DNA of 64,000 nucleotides from a bacterium (lineage in GTDB: Bacteria; UBP6; UBA1177; JAKLFG01), in assembly GCA_022709425.1 (NCBI GenBank), contig JAKLIW010000011.1, forward strand, positions 1 through 64,000. Reading direction: 5' to 3'. Below are positions 19,972 to 28,431 of this stretch, piece after piece. Under the pieces are notes generated by a model. That model had not been told where the DNA came from and ran no database searches. It saw only the letters and a program-made list of their open reading frames with translations. A program made the translations under genes and the position numbers. The first letter of the stretch is position 1. Each line of letters opens with the position of its first letter.

Positions 19972-21342
19972 ATGGAACATCTCAAACTACTCATCATCGG
20001 CGCCGGTCCGGGCGGCTATGTCGCCGCGATACGGGCGGCACAGCTCGGACTCTCGCCTGTCGTCATCGAGAAATCGAACGATCTGGGCGGCACCTGTCTC
20101 AACTGGGGCTGCATCCCGGCCAAGGCGCTCATCCGCGCGGCGGAGGCATTCGATGACGCTCATGAAGCGTGCAAGTTCGGCGTTCACGCCGCGCCGACCT
20201 TCAACTGGAGCGAAGTGGTCGCCCACGCCAAAGGGGCGGTCGCGAAGAACAACAAGGGGATTGAGTTCCTTTTCAAAAAGCACAACATCCGTCTCGTCCG
20301 CGGCGCGGCGCGCTTCACCGGACCGAAAGAGGTGACGGTGGGCGCCGATGTCTACACCGCCGACAACATCATCATCGCCGCCGGTTCGGCCTACAAGGAT
20401 CTCCCGCATATCAAGATAGACCGCGCCGACATCTGGTCGAGCGACGAGGCGCTCTTTACCCCGACGCTCCCCAAGAGCATCGCGATCATCGGCGCGGGCG
20501 CCATCGGCGTTGAGTTCGCCTACATCTATGCGACCTTCGGCGTCGAGGTCCACCTCATCGAAGCGCTCGACCGGCTTGTCCCGCTCGAGGATGGCGAGGT
20601 GAGCAAGGAACTACTCAAGGAGTTCCGCCGCAAGAAGATAAAATGCTACACCGGCACCTGTGTCGAGAAGGTGGAAAAGAGCGGTGACGGGATGGTCGTC
20701 ACGCTGTCGGGCGGTAAGACGCTGACGGTCGAGAAGAGCCTCTCGGCGGTCGGCCGCCGTCCCAACACTGCGGCGCTCGGACTCGCGGCGACCGGTATCG
20801 AGACCGACCCGCGCGGCTTCATTCCGGTGAGTCCTCTTTTTGAAACAAAGGTCCCCGGCGTATATGCCATCGGCGACCTCATCGCGACGCCGATGCTCGC
20901 CCACACCGCCGAGCATGAGGGCATCCTCGCCGCCGAACATATCGCCGGTCTGAAGGTCCATCCGATAGAGTACCGGCTCAATCCCGGCTGTACCTTCTGC
21001 GAACCGGCCATCGCGTCGGTCGGCCTCACCGAAGAGAAGGCAAAGGAGCAGGGCATCGCTTACACCGTCGGCAAGTTCCCCTTCTCGGCCAACGGCAAGG
21101 CGGTGGCGTCGGGGCGGACCGCTGGGTTCGTCAAGGTGCTCGTCGCGGCCGATACCCACGAACTGCTCGGCGCCCACATCATCGGCCACGGGGCGCCCGA
21201 CCTCATCAGCGAATTCCTTCCGGCACTTCGCCTGAAAGCAAAAGCGGAAGACATCATAGAAAGTATACATCCACATCCGACCCTCTGTGAGGCGAGCCTC
21301 GAGGCGGTGCTGGCCGCCCTCGGCCGGACCATCCATATCTGA
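19972..21342 (+). CDS. lpdA: dihydrolipoyl dehydrogenase
   Basis: 456 residues. FAD-binding GAGPGGYVAAI (about 10-20), redox-active GGTCLNWGCIP with Cys42 and Cys47, NAD-binding GAGAIGVEFA (about 175-184), 'GDLIATPMLAHTAEHEG' for FAD, and the C-terminal HPHPT with His435 as catalytic base. It reoxidises dihydrolipoamide of 2-oxoacid dehydrogenase or glycine cleavage complexes with NAD+. No E1 or E2 genes are adjacent. Complete, in line with the leuCD-like pair. Confidence 0.96.
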   Translation: MEHLKLLIIGAGPGGYVAAIRAAQLGLSPVVIEKSNDLGGTCLNWGCIPAKALIRAAEAFDDAHEACKFGVHAAPTFNWSEVVAHAKGAVAKNNKGIEFLFKKHNIRLVRGAARFTGPKEVTVGADVYTADNIIIAAGSAYKDLPHIKIDRADIWSSDEALFTPTLPKSIAIIGAGAIGVEFAYIYATFGVEVHLIEALDRLVPLEDGEVSKELLKEFRRKKIKCYTGTCVEKVEKSGDGMVVTLSGGKTLTVEKSLSAVGRRPNTAALGLAATGIETDPRGFIPVSPLFETKVPGVYAIGDLIATPMLAHTAEHEGILAAEHIAGLKVHPIEYRLNPGCTFCEPAIASVGLTEEKAKEQGIAYTVGKFPFSANGKAVASGRTAGFVKVLVAADTHELLGAHIIGHGAPDLISEFLPALRLKAKAEDIIESIHPHPTLCEASLEAVLAALGRTIHI

Positions 21343-21381
21343 ATCCCCTGATTTCGCTCAAAAAAAAGTTCTCCGGCGCTG

Positions 21382-21409
21382 TTGACATCTATTTTCTGTC
21401 CACTATAAT
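21382..21409 (+). promoter_or_regulatory. perfect-consensus sigma70 promoter
   Basis: TTGACA (21382-21387), 16-bp spacer, TATAAT (21404-21409), both hexamers exact. It directs transcription into the 59-residue secreted peptide gene at 21438. Confidence 0.92.
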
Positions 21410-21437
21410 GAACCTAGACCGATAGTGGAGTGGTCGA

Positions 21438-21617
21438 ATGAAACTCTTTGCTTGCGTGATCGTGTTTGCTGGGTTGCTTGGCCTCGGCGTAGAGCTTACG
21501 AGCGCCATGGAACACGACGGTTGGATGGCCAATCAAGCCAATCCCGATCCGCCGCCGAGTCCGCCCGATGGGCCGAACCCGCCGCCGCCGCCGCCCGATC
21601 CGCACCGTACGGTCTAA
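21438..21617 (+). CDS. 59-residue secreted proline-rich peptide
   Basis: ATG at 21438 with GGAG about eight bases upstream and a perfect promoter 29 bases further up; stop TAA 21615-21617. The N-terminus is a signal peptide (MKLFACVIVFAGLLGLG, cleavage probably after TSA near residue 23). The mature part is about 35 residues, of which the last 25 are rich in Pro with Asp/Asn/Gly (runs such as NPPPPPPD). No cysteine or catalytic motif in the mature chain. I do not recognise the family. Such short Pro-rich exported peptides might bind periplasmic partners, pheromone-like receptors or the wall; nothing in the context chooses. It converges with the FHA-fusion gene 20 bases downstream. Confidence 0.75.
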   Translation: MKLFACVIVFAGLLGLGVELTSAMEHDGWMANQANPDPPPSPPDGPNPPPPPPDPHRTV

Positions 21618-21636
21618 TCTTAATCGCCTAACAGTT

Positions 21637-22818
21637 TTATTGGTATGATTCGAAGCGAATGGTGGTGTTCCCGGCCTGAATGAGGTCGTCGTTCTCGAGC
21701 CGTTTCTTCTCGGTGGTCTTGACGCCGTTCACTTTTATCTTGTTGCCGCTGCCGAGGTCCTCGACCCAATATCTGCCGCCGTCAAGGAATATCCTGAAAT
21801 GACGACGTGACACCGAAGGGTCAGTGAGGACGAGGTCAAGATCAAGATTGCGGCCCACGATAAATTCTTTTTTCTGCATGGAAACGGTCTTGCCCTGATC
21901 GTCGCCCGAGATAATTGTTACGCGCCCTTCCATCGTCGACTCGTCGGTGTCGGGAAGCGCCTCGAGGTTTATATTGGTCGTTTCGACCGGCTTGGCCGCC
22001 GGCTTTGACGCCGGTTTTGCCATCGGTTTTCCGCTACCCTTCAGCGGAATCATCTCGAGTTCGCTAAGTTCCTGTAGCGCGGGGATCGGCTTGGGGGCGG
22101 CGGCCGGTTGCGGTGTCGGCGCGGTCGAGGTGTTTTTGGGCGGTATCACCGCAAATCCGTTCACTACCCAGCCGGCGAGTTTCTCTTTGGCCTCCGGCGC
22201 AAGCTCGGTTCCCCCGACCTTTTTGATGATAAAATCCATCAGCTCTTTATCGGCGGTCGCCGCCGTGCGTTGCGCCACAAAATATTCGGCGATCTTCTTT
22301 TCGTAGACACCGAGCCGGAGCGGGGCGAGTATCGGGCCGAGGTCGAACCCCTCCTTCTGGTACAGATCGATGACCGCGAGATCCTCGGCTCGGGTCTTTT
22401 CGCCGAGATTGAGTTCAAGGTAGGGTGTCGCATCGAGGATCCCCGATTCCACGCCGTCGGTGTAGAATCGCCAATCGACGCCATTGGTCAGTATCGCCAC
22501 CTTGTCGCCCGGTACCGCATAGAAAAGCGCCGCAAGATTAGCATGGCCTTCGGCCGGATCCTCGTCGCCGAAAAAGGTCTGCACGAAGATGGCCGGCTGA
22601 TCGTTCTTGAGAACGGCAAAATCGGCGCTGAACACATCTCCCTGCGGCGTTTCATAGGTGTAGCCCGCCATGAATTCTCCGGGATTGTAGACATCCCAAC
22701 CGAGGATCTTGAAGAAGGGGACCACGAGCGATTGGCGCACCGTGTCGCGGCTCTTCAGGTACTTTTGGAGCGTTCTGATGTTCTTCGCGAAATTCGTAAG
22801 TTCGATCTTGTAGGTCAT
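21637..22818 (-). CDS. HsdR_N-like nuclease-fold domain fused to FHA domain
   Basis: 393 residues. Residues 1-175 resemble the N-terminal domain of type I restriction R subunits and the stand-alone proteins that share it: 'TVRQSLVVPFFKILGWDVYNPGEF' then 'DFAVLKNDQPAIFVQTF'. The family's catalytic E-x-K appears as Q-T, so the PD-(D/E)XK site looks dead. A Pro/Ala/Lys linker spans about 205-285, and the C-terminus is an FHA phosphothreonine-binding domain ('FIVGRNLDLDLVLTDPSVSRRHFRIF', 'VNGVKTTEKKRLENDDLI'). It overlaps the giant lipoprotein gene by four bases (ATGA). Probably a cytoplasmic signalling or binding protein; partner unknown. Confidence 0.75.
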   Translation of the reverse strand: MTYKIELTNFAKNIRTLQKYLKSRDTVRQSLVVPFFKILGWDVYNPGEFMAGYTYETPQGDVFSADFAVLKNDQPAIFVQTFFGDEDPAEGHANLAALFYAVPGDKVAILTNGVDWRFYTDGVESGILDATPYLELNLGEKTRAEDLAVIDLYQKEGFDLGPILAPLRLGVYEKKIAEYFVAQRTAATADKELMDFIIKKVGGTELAPEAKEKLAGWVVNGFAVIPPKNTSTAPTPQPAAAPKPIPALQELSELEMIPLKGSGKPMAKPASKPAAKPVETTNINLEALPDTDESTMEGRVTIISGDDQGKTVSMQKKEFIVGRNLDLDLVLTDPSVSRRHFRIFLDGGRYWVEDLGSGNKIKVNGVKTTEKKRLENDDLIQAGNTTIRFESYQ

Positions 22819-25409
22819 CGCTTTCTCCCCTTATCGTTCGTCAGATCGTACCGCATGATGACGCCGCCCTCGCCGAATACCCACATCGCATCGTCGGGCC
22901 GTCCCGTGATCGACTGCAGCGGCGTACCGAGCGGTGCGGCAACATAGTCTATCATCCCGGCCGCACCAATGTTCTTATAATGGTATATCCAGCCCAGCGT
23001 GCCGAGCGTGATGTAGACGTTCTGCTGATCGAGCGCCCAGACATCGGTAAAGGAGATCGTGTCATAGAGGGAACTGCGGGCGTCGTTCACCCATGTGGTC
23101 CCGTCCCAACTGAAGATGTAGGCGGTGGTATCGTCGGGTGACCGACCGAGCATCCAGACATTATCGCCGTCCTGCGCAAAGATCCGGTGCAGGATCACTT
23201 CGGTCTCGCCACGCGGCAGACCGCGATCGGTGAGGTCGGCGGGCAGAGTCAAGGTCCAGTCGGCGCCGTCGCTGCGGTAGAAGGCGTTATCTCCGGCGGC
23301 CCATAGGTCGGTATCGGAAAGCGGCAGGACATCGCGCAGCAGTGCACTAACAGGTGTCTCAACCGCGACGGCGGCCCCTTGTTCTATGCGGAAAAACGAA
23401 AGTCCGGCGGCCGGGTCATAACTGCCGACGTAGATAGTCCCCTCGGTCGATATCGAGAGATGCTGAGCGCCGATCGTCAAACCGGTCAATGGCGTATCGG
23501 TGATCGTCGTGCCGTTGTCATGATAAAGCGTCTCGCCGTTGAAAGTGACGAAGTAGGCATCTTCGCCGTGACAGGCGACCGCGCCGATGGAACGGTATTC
23601 CGGTAGGATGACCTCACGCCACAGCCCCTTGCGCCGGACGATGAGGCTCTGACCGTTGGCCGCGTAGACCCGGCCGTCGTCGGTGACGCACGAACGCCAC
23701 AGGCTCGTGCCGGAAAACGTCTCGATTCCGGACAGACCGGCAAACGGCCACTCCGTCGTATCGATGCGTCCATCGGGCGTTTCGCGGATGAAGCGGCTGC
23801 CGTTGATCTCCCAGCAATCATTTGCAGCAAAACACCACCGCACCGAATTCTCGTCGGGCCGACTGAAGAACTCGTCGCGCGCCGTCTTAAGAGGCTTAAT
23901 GACCTCGAAACCGGGATTCGCCGTCTGGTCCCAGCGAGTGCCGTCATAATGGAGGAATCCCTCTTTGGTCTCGGCGTAGATGTCGTTATAGGTACTGCCG
24001 TAGAGGTCGACGATGTTTTCTTCGGTGGCCATGAAGCGCCAGGTCGTGCCGTTCCAGTGGGCAAAGAACTGGTCGCCCGCCGCCCAAAGATCGAACGGCG
24101 AATTGGCGAAGAGCGCTGTCACCGCGCCGGGAAAGCGGGTTCGGTTGGTCGCGACGAACTTGGTATCCCAGTTGCCGATAAGACCGTGCGACCCGACGAA
24201 CCACAACAGGCCGTCGGCGGCCGATATCGCCGAAATGCCGCCGATCGCTCCGTAGGGAAGCCACGATTCACAGGCGAATGCGGGCATCGCGCCGCAAGCC
24301 CGTTTTCGGAATAAGTATCCCGACGCATCGGCCATGACCGTTTGTCCGGGAGCGAGGCCGCCGACCGCGGTGACCGCCGAAAGAGAATCGCGCGACAACT
24401 CTTGATACCAGGCATCGTTGGAAAAATAACCGATGACACCGTCACTGAGCGCACTGGTCGAACCGACCGCCCATATCATATCGGGAGTTTCCGCCCACAG
24501 ATCATATATCGTCATGTTGGTCTCGACCTGCTTCCACGCCGTCCCGTCGTAACGCAGGAACGATTCGCCTCCCGCATAGACCGTATCGGCATCGACCGCC
24601 CAGACGGCGTTAAGTTTGGAGACGGTGGTGTGTGCCGTCGTCCATGTTTCGCCGTCCCAGTGAAGAATGATCTCGCGGCCGACCGCCCAGATGTCGTTCG
24701 GGCCGGTACCATGGATATCGTAGAGCGCATTGTCGGTCTCGGTCCAGTGGGTCGGGAAGCCATCATCGTCTATCTCGCGGTCGCAGGTGAGCAGCCCCTC
24801 TGCATTGAGGAACAGGATGCAGCCGTCGGTCGCCACCGCCCATACGTTGTCGGCGTCGGCGGCATAGACCGCCTGAATGTTGCCGCCCTGTCGCAGTTGA
24901 TACGGTATCCGTTCCCACGAAACACCGTTGTAGAAGATCGCCACCGAATCGCCGACCGCCCACACATGGGTCGCATCGAGCGCATAGATGTCGTTGAGGT
25001 CGTCGCCCTGCGGATAGGGATTCTCCCAGCACCATCCTTCTTCACAAAGCGGATGACCGCAAACATAAGGTGTCCCGCCGCCGCCGCAGGTATCGGGGTC
25101 AGCGCACGCGCCGCAGGAGATGGTCTTGTCGCCCAGATCGATATCGCCGCAGTTAGCGCCGATGAAGGCGCAGGTGTCGGGCTCGGGGCTCGGATATCCC
25201 TCATCGGGAATGAGCAGCTCATCGTCGGAAAGAAGTTCGTCCCCGTCGGTCAGCTCGTTGTCGCCAGATTCGTCCGTTATCGTCGCATCGGTGTCACCGG
25301 TCACCGGTGCATCGGTGAGGTCGGTGTCGGGACCGTTCGCGGTACTGTCGGAGCAAGAAATCATTCCGCACAGAAGCGTGCTGAGAACAATGTAACGGAC
25401 AAGTTTCAT
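22815..25409 (-). CDS. large surface lipoprotein with beta-propeller-like repeats
   Basis: 864 residues. Lipoprotein signal with lipobox GMISC (Cys19), then an acidic Asp/Glu/Thr linker (about 20-75) that would hold the rest off the membrane, a short Cys-rich segment (80-130; at least ten Cys) and about 700 residues made of repeated units of some 45-60 residues carrying 'D-I-Y-A-x-D-x-x-x-V-W-A-V-G'-like motifs, as in propeller proteins of the kelch/photosystem-stability-factor type. Function unknown; adhesion or ligand binding outside the cell is likely. It is transcribed from its own promoter and coupled to the FHA fusion gene. The acidic linker style is common in Myxococcota-like genomes. 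Confidence 0.8.
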   Translation of the reverse strand: MKLVRYIVLSTLLCGMISCSDSTANGPDTDLTDAPVTGDTDATITDESGDNELTDGDELLSDDELLIPDEGYPSPEPDTCAFIGANCGDIDLGDKTISCGACADPDTCGGGGTPYVCGHPLCEEGWCWENPYPQGDDLNDIYALDATHVWAVGDSVAIFYNGVSWERIPYQLRQGGNIQAVYAADADNVWAVATDGCILFLNAEGLLTCDREIDDDGFPTHWTETDNALYDIHGTGPNDIWAVGREIILHWDGETWTTAHTTVSKLNAVWAVDADTVYAGGESFLRYDGTAWKQVETNMTIYDLWAETPDMIWAVGSTSALSDGVIGYFSNDAWYQELSRDSLSAVTAVGGLAPGQTVMADASGYLFRKRACGAMPAFACESWLPYGAIGGISAISAADGLLWFVGSHGLIGNWDTKFVATNRTRFPGAVTALFANSPFDLWAAGDQFFAHWNGTTWRFMATEENIVDLYGSTYNDIYAETKEGFLHYDGTRWDQTANPGFEVIKPLKTARDEFFSRPDENSVRWCFAANDCWEINGSRFIRETPDGRIDTTEWPFAGLSGIETFSGTSLWRSCVTDDGRVYAANGQSLIVRRKGLWREVILPEYRSIGAVACHGEDAYFVTFNGETLYHDNGTTITDTPLTGLTIGAQHLSISTEGTIYVGSYDPAAGLSFFRIEQGAAVAVETPVSALLRDVLPLSDTDLWAAGDNAFYRSDGADWTLTLPADLTDRGLPRGETEVILHRIFAQDGDNVWMLGRSPDDTTAYIFSWDGTTWVNDARSSLYDTISFTDVWALDQQNVYITLGTLGWIYHYKNIGAAGMIDYVAAPLGTPLQSITGRPDDAMWVFGEGGVIMRYDLTNDKGRKR

Positions 25410-25434
25410 GGGAAGCCCTCTCCATATCGACTAT

Positions 25435-25463
25435 AAAATACTCTCCGCCGGTACAATATGCAA
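25435..25463 (-). promoter_or_regulatory. candidate promoter of the surface lipoprotein
   Basis: On the minus strand TTGCAT (25463-25458), 17-bp spacer, TATTTT (25440-25435), about 25 bases before the ATG at 25409, with GAGAGGG between. Confidence 0.6.
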
Positions 25464-25521
25464 ACTTTTTGCCTGACCAAAAGAATAAGTGAAATAAATT
25501 TGTTATCGTCTGATTTTTGAG

Positions 25522-25549
25522 TTGACATCGCCCGTCGATCTTCTACAAT
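25522..25549 (+). promoter_or_regulatory. sigma70-like promoter pointing at the prophage end
   Basis: TTGACA (25522-25527), 16-bp spacer, TACAAT (25544-25549). No open frame with a start codon lies between it and the phage tail-fibre gene. It may be the promoter of a host gene separated from its coding part by the prophage insertion. The 300-bp stretch 25,410-25,700 is visibly AT-rich and otherwise holds only the repeats and the second promoter listed here. Confidence 0.65.
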
Positions 25550-25564
25550 TATAACGACGCGTTC

Positions 25565-25608
25565 AGTTCCGAATTTTTCTCCGAGTAGTTCCGTATTTTT
25601 TGCGCCGG
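25565..25608 (+). repeat. tandem 22-bp direct repeat near the prophage end
   Basis: AGTTCCGAATTTTT (25565-25578) recurs as AGTTCCGTATTTTT (25587-25600), offset exactly 22 bp, with similar flanks (CTCCG, GCGCCG). A third partial match (GGTTCC) is at 25664-25669. Spacing equals the 22-bp MuA-binding sites of Mu ends, but no 5'-TG terminus sits at the expected distance; operators for the flanking promoters are an equal possibility. Confidence 0.45.
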
Positions 25609-25630
25609 TTAAAGGGCCTTCAACGATCTG

Positions 25631-25658
25631 TTGAACGTAATTCAAAAGTTAGTATAAT
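25631..25658 (+). promoter_or_regulatory. second sigma70-like promoter pointing at the prophage end
   Basis: TTGAAC (25631-25636), 16-bp spacer, TATAAT (25653-25658). Its start point (about 25,665) would lie almost at the deduced phage end. A hairpin-like inverted repeat TTCAAC/GTTGAA (25619-25635) overlaps the -35 region. Confidence 0.55.
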
Positions 25659-25701
25659 ATTAAGGTTCCTGCGCACACGCGCAATGCAAACGGCGTGCCA
25701 G

Positions 25702-26877
25702 TTAGTAGATTTTGCCGCCGATTGCGGTCAATTCATTTGCCATTGATCCTGTCGGTTGGTTGCCATCTTTATAGATGATCGACGCCGAAGAATAGAGGCC
25801 ATAAATCGGCAGGTATCCACCGTTTGCTTCATTCCCGGCTGAATACACAGAGCAGGTCAAATCAGCCACTATTCCCCATTGCCCGAACTCGATGTAGTTC
25901 AATGATATGTGACCTGTCGACCCATATCCGAACCTTATCGCACATCGCGAGCTGCTGGCTGCTGCGTGCGTCAAATAGCATGACACAACATCGGCTACCG
26001 AATTATCATGGACTTTTACAAGTGGGCCGTCACAGTTTAAATCTCCGGTGATCTTGAGGCTATCTACAGAGACGCGCGCGGCGCAACCGTAGACGTTTAT
26101 CCCGCCTTTTCCTGCGGTAAACCCCGTAAAGTTGATCACCGCCTGCTTGGTCGTGTTAAACTGCTGGGTATATGCCGCTTCCGGGCAGAGAATCACTTGA
26201 CCACCGCCGTAGAATCCGCTGATCACTATCGAACCATCGAGGCTAAGGGTGGCTGGGAACTTGAATGTCAGCGTTCTTCCTTCTGGTATATACTTGTCCT
26301 GAGCCGCTATCAGGGCATTAACCGCCACAGGCGTACTATCCGACGGTATACTGACCACCGTATCCACGCCCGATGGTATGGGAAGATAGCGCACGTCCGC
26401 CTGTGACTCGGTCAAGTACAAGGCGTCTGCCTCAGTCTTGGTCATGAAGGAGGAGTCGTCGTAGACCACCGTCACGGCGTTGGTGTAGGCCAGCTCGATG
26501 ATCGGCTTTACCGTCAGTTCGGTTGCGCCTCCTTCTTCGGTGGTAGGCTTATAGGTTGCCGGGTACTTGCCCACGGCGAATAGGTCACCATCCTCATCGA
26601 AAACACCGACTTCACGGATCGTCCAGCCGCCCTGATTGGCCGGTATAACCATTTCAAGCACTTGCCAGTTAGAACGGCTGGGGTGTACGGTATTCCCGGT
26701 GATTGCCGCGCGGTATACCTCGTTGACCAGCACCGTATCGGCCGGTGTTGGGGACGGGTAGGAGCCATCCCCGTCGCCGACGGCGATGTGTGTGAGTGCC
26801 AGCGGCGTCCCCGACTGGTGGGCCGCCGTGAGTTTAGCTAGACCCGCGCTTGTGATATAAGTGAAGAAAGTCTGCAT
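25702..26877 (-). CDS. tail fibre protein (DUF3751-type N-terminus)
   Basis: 391 residues, last gene of the late operon. The first 150 residues carry the tail-collar fibre signature shared with the preceding gene: 'YITSAGLAKLTAA', 'VGDGDGSYPSPTPADTVLVNEVYR', 'GGWTIREVGVFDEDGDLFAVGKYP', which attaches fibres to the baseplate (protein I/J side). A short 'ALYLTESQADVRYLP' coil links to a beta-rich, Cys-containing C-terminal region (190-391), probably a beta-helix for receptor binding. Only ten bases separate it from the upstream fibre gene. Composition is more AT-rich than the rest of the phage, usual for exchanged fibre tips. Confidence 0.85.
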   Translation of the reverse strand: MQTFFTYITSAGLAKLTAAHQSGTPLALTHIAVGDGDGSYPSPTPADTVLVNEVYRAAITGNTVHPSRSNWQVLEMVIPANQGGWTIREVGVFDEDGDLFAVGKYPATYKPTTEEGGATELTVKPIIELAYTNAVTVVYDDSSFMTKTEADALYLTESQADVRYLPIPSGVDTVVSIPSDSTPVAVNALIAAQDKYIPEGRTLTFKFPATLSLDGSIVISGFYGGGQVILCPEAAYTQQFNTTKQAVINFTGFTAGKGGINVYGCAARVSVDSLKITGDLNCDGPLVKVHDNSVADVVSCYLTHAAASSSRCAIRFGYGSTGHISLNYIEFGQWGIVADLTCSVYSAGNEANGGYLPIYGLYSSASIIYKDGNQPTGSMANELTAIGGKIY

Positions 26878-26886
26878 ACTTGCCCC

Positions 26887-28422
26887 CTATGTAGGCTGTT
26901 TTTGACGTGTCACGAATCCTGTCATGCCAGCGTTTCCGATGAACTGAGCCCACCACGGTTCGCCCGAGTCGTTCATGAGCTTGATCGTATAGGTGTTCCC
27001 GTCATCGGGTATTGATCCGCTCACGATCTGGTAGTATATATACCCATCGCGCACCGCCAAGACCCTGATGGTAGCCTGTAAAGATGTCCCACTGGCGTCA
27101 AATACAAAGTGATCGCGACCGGCTCTGGGTACGAACGACAGGTTTGAGTTGACCTTCAGGGTACAGTAGTGGCACGCCTCTTTTTGACTGAATGATCCGC
27201 CGTTTTCGAGAACCACCTTGTCATACGGCACTATAGCGCTTGACGAAATGTTGAGCACCTTTGAGCCGTCGCTGATTATGAAGCTGTCGGACGATGGCTT
27301 TGTGTCAAGGTCCATGAGCTGTATGTATACATCGCTGTTTTCCTTTGCGATAAGCGAGTCGTGGCCGCTGCCGCCGCCGACCGATGTCGTACCGATGAAA
27401 CTCACCTTGCTCCGCCACGTCCGGCATGTGTGTGGTGCCGAGAACCCCGGAAGCGGAACTATTGTAAGGTCCTCGAATTCCATAGATTGGCAGTCCGACA
27501 CTCCGACAGTTCCTGCTCCGCTCAGATAGATGTTCGAGTTTGTCATAGTAAGATTCACGCGCGCCCGGTTATTGTAAAATGACAAGTGCCCTGCGTTCAG
27601 TTTGAATAGGCAGTTGGTGAAGTTTATCAGGAGCAGCCCACCATAAAAGTGCGAGATGTTTACGGTGCTTGCAAATTCTGTCTGCGTCCCCGATCCGGTG
27701 ACATTGATCGTGACGGTCTTTCCGTTCAGGTTCTTCGGGATCGTGGCGATCAGCGCTTCGAATTCCGCCTGCGTGATATTATGGGTGATAGAGGCTGCTA
27801 CCCGTTCGGCAAAGATAGGAGCCGCCGCCGTAAGAGAAAGATAGAACTCATCGACCCAAAGTTTTTGTGCATAGAGCGACTGCGCCGCCGTAAGAGAAAG
27901 ATAGAACTCATCGACCCAAAGTTTTTGTGCATAGAGCGACTGCGCCGCCGCGAGAGACAGGTAGAATTCATCAACCCAGCCGCGCGTCGCTTGTACGATA
28001 TTCGGGTCTACCGATACTTCGACCAGCCCGGAGTTCGATACCTCCATAATTGCCGATACCATGACCTGTGTCGGCGCTCCTTCACCTGGCGCCGGTTTAT
28101 AGGTCAGCGGATAGACTCCCAGCGCGAAAAGATCGCCGTCTGAGTCATAGAAGCCGACCTCGCGGATCGTGAACGGGCCTTCATCCGCAGGGACGATACC
28201 GTCGGCCACAACCCAAGTATCTTTCTCGGGGTGGACATAGACATTTTTGATGTCGCCCCGGTATAGTTCGTTGACCAGCGCCGTATCGCTCGACGCCGGT
28301 GTGGGGTAGCTGCCGTTTCCATCGCCGACCCCGAACTGTTCGATGACGACCGGATCTCCACCTGCTGTCGCCGCCGCCAGTTTGGCAAGGCCGGTGTCTG
28401 TTATCACTGTGTAAAAACTCAT
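26887..28422 (-). CDS. tail fibre protein with tandem 20-residue repeats
   Basis: 511 residues. N-terminal collar-fibre domain (1-145) homologous to that of the next gene, then three tandem 20-residue units of the form WVDEFYLSLTAAQSLYAQ (about 149-208) predicted to form a trimeric coiled shaft, then a beta-rich tip (215-511) with 'GLLLINFTNCLFKLNAGHLSF' style strands. Two of the repeats are identical at DNA level. Ten bases separate it from each neighbour. Two fibres with related N-termini but different tips suggest alternative or paired receptor binding. Confidence 0.87.
   Translation of the reverse strand: MSFYTVITDTGLAKLAAATAGGDPVVIEQFGVGDGNGSYPTPASSDTALVNELYRGDIKNVYVHPEKDTWVVADGIVPADEGPFTIREVGFYDSDGDLFALGVYPLTYKPAPGEGAPTQVMVSAIMEVSNSGLVEVSVDPNIVQATRGWVDEFYLSLAAAQSLYAQKLWVDEFYLSLTAAQSLYAQKLWVDEFYLSLTAAAPIFAERVAASITHNITQAEFEALIATIPKNLNGKTVTINVTGSGTQTEFASTVNISHFYGGLLLINFTNCLFKLNAGHLSFYNNRARVNLTMTNSNIYLSGAGTVGVSDCQSMEFEDLTIVPLPGFSAPHTCRTWRSKVSFIGTTSVGGGSGHDSLIAKENSDVYIQLMDLDTKPSSDSFIISDGSKVLNISSSAIVPYDKVVLENGGSFSQKEACHYCTLKVNSNLSFVPRAGRDHFVFDASGTSLQATIRVLAVRDGYIYYQIVSGSIPDDGNTYTIKLMNDSGEPWWAQFIGNAGMTGFVTRQKQPT
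27823..27960 (-). repeat. 60-bp tandem repeat in tail fibre gene
   Basis: The block 27823-27890 is repeated base for base at 27883-27950 (period 60 bp), followed by a diverged third unit to about 27,980. It encodes the 20-residue shaft unit, keeps frame, and can expand or contract by recombination. Confidence 0.95.
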
Positions 28423-28431
28423 GATATTACC

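Noticed and set aside
25565..25608. Firm MuA-binding site call for the 22-bp repeats
   Set aside because: No TG terminus lies at the Mu-like 5-bp distance outside the first copy, and the copies also sit between two promoters, so an operator role is equally likely.
25406..25645. 79-residue minus-strand frame upstream of the giant lipoprotein
   Set aside because: Runs through the lipoprotein promoter and ribosome-binding site and the plus-strand promoters; no ribosome-binding site of its own and AT-rich intergenic composition.
27823..27960. CRISPR array
   Set aside because: Repeats are contiguous 60-bp coding units in a fibre gene without spacers.
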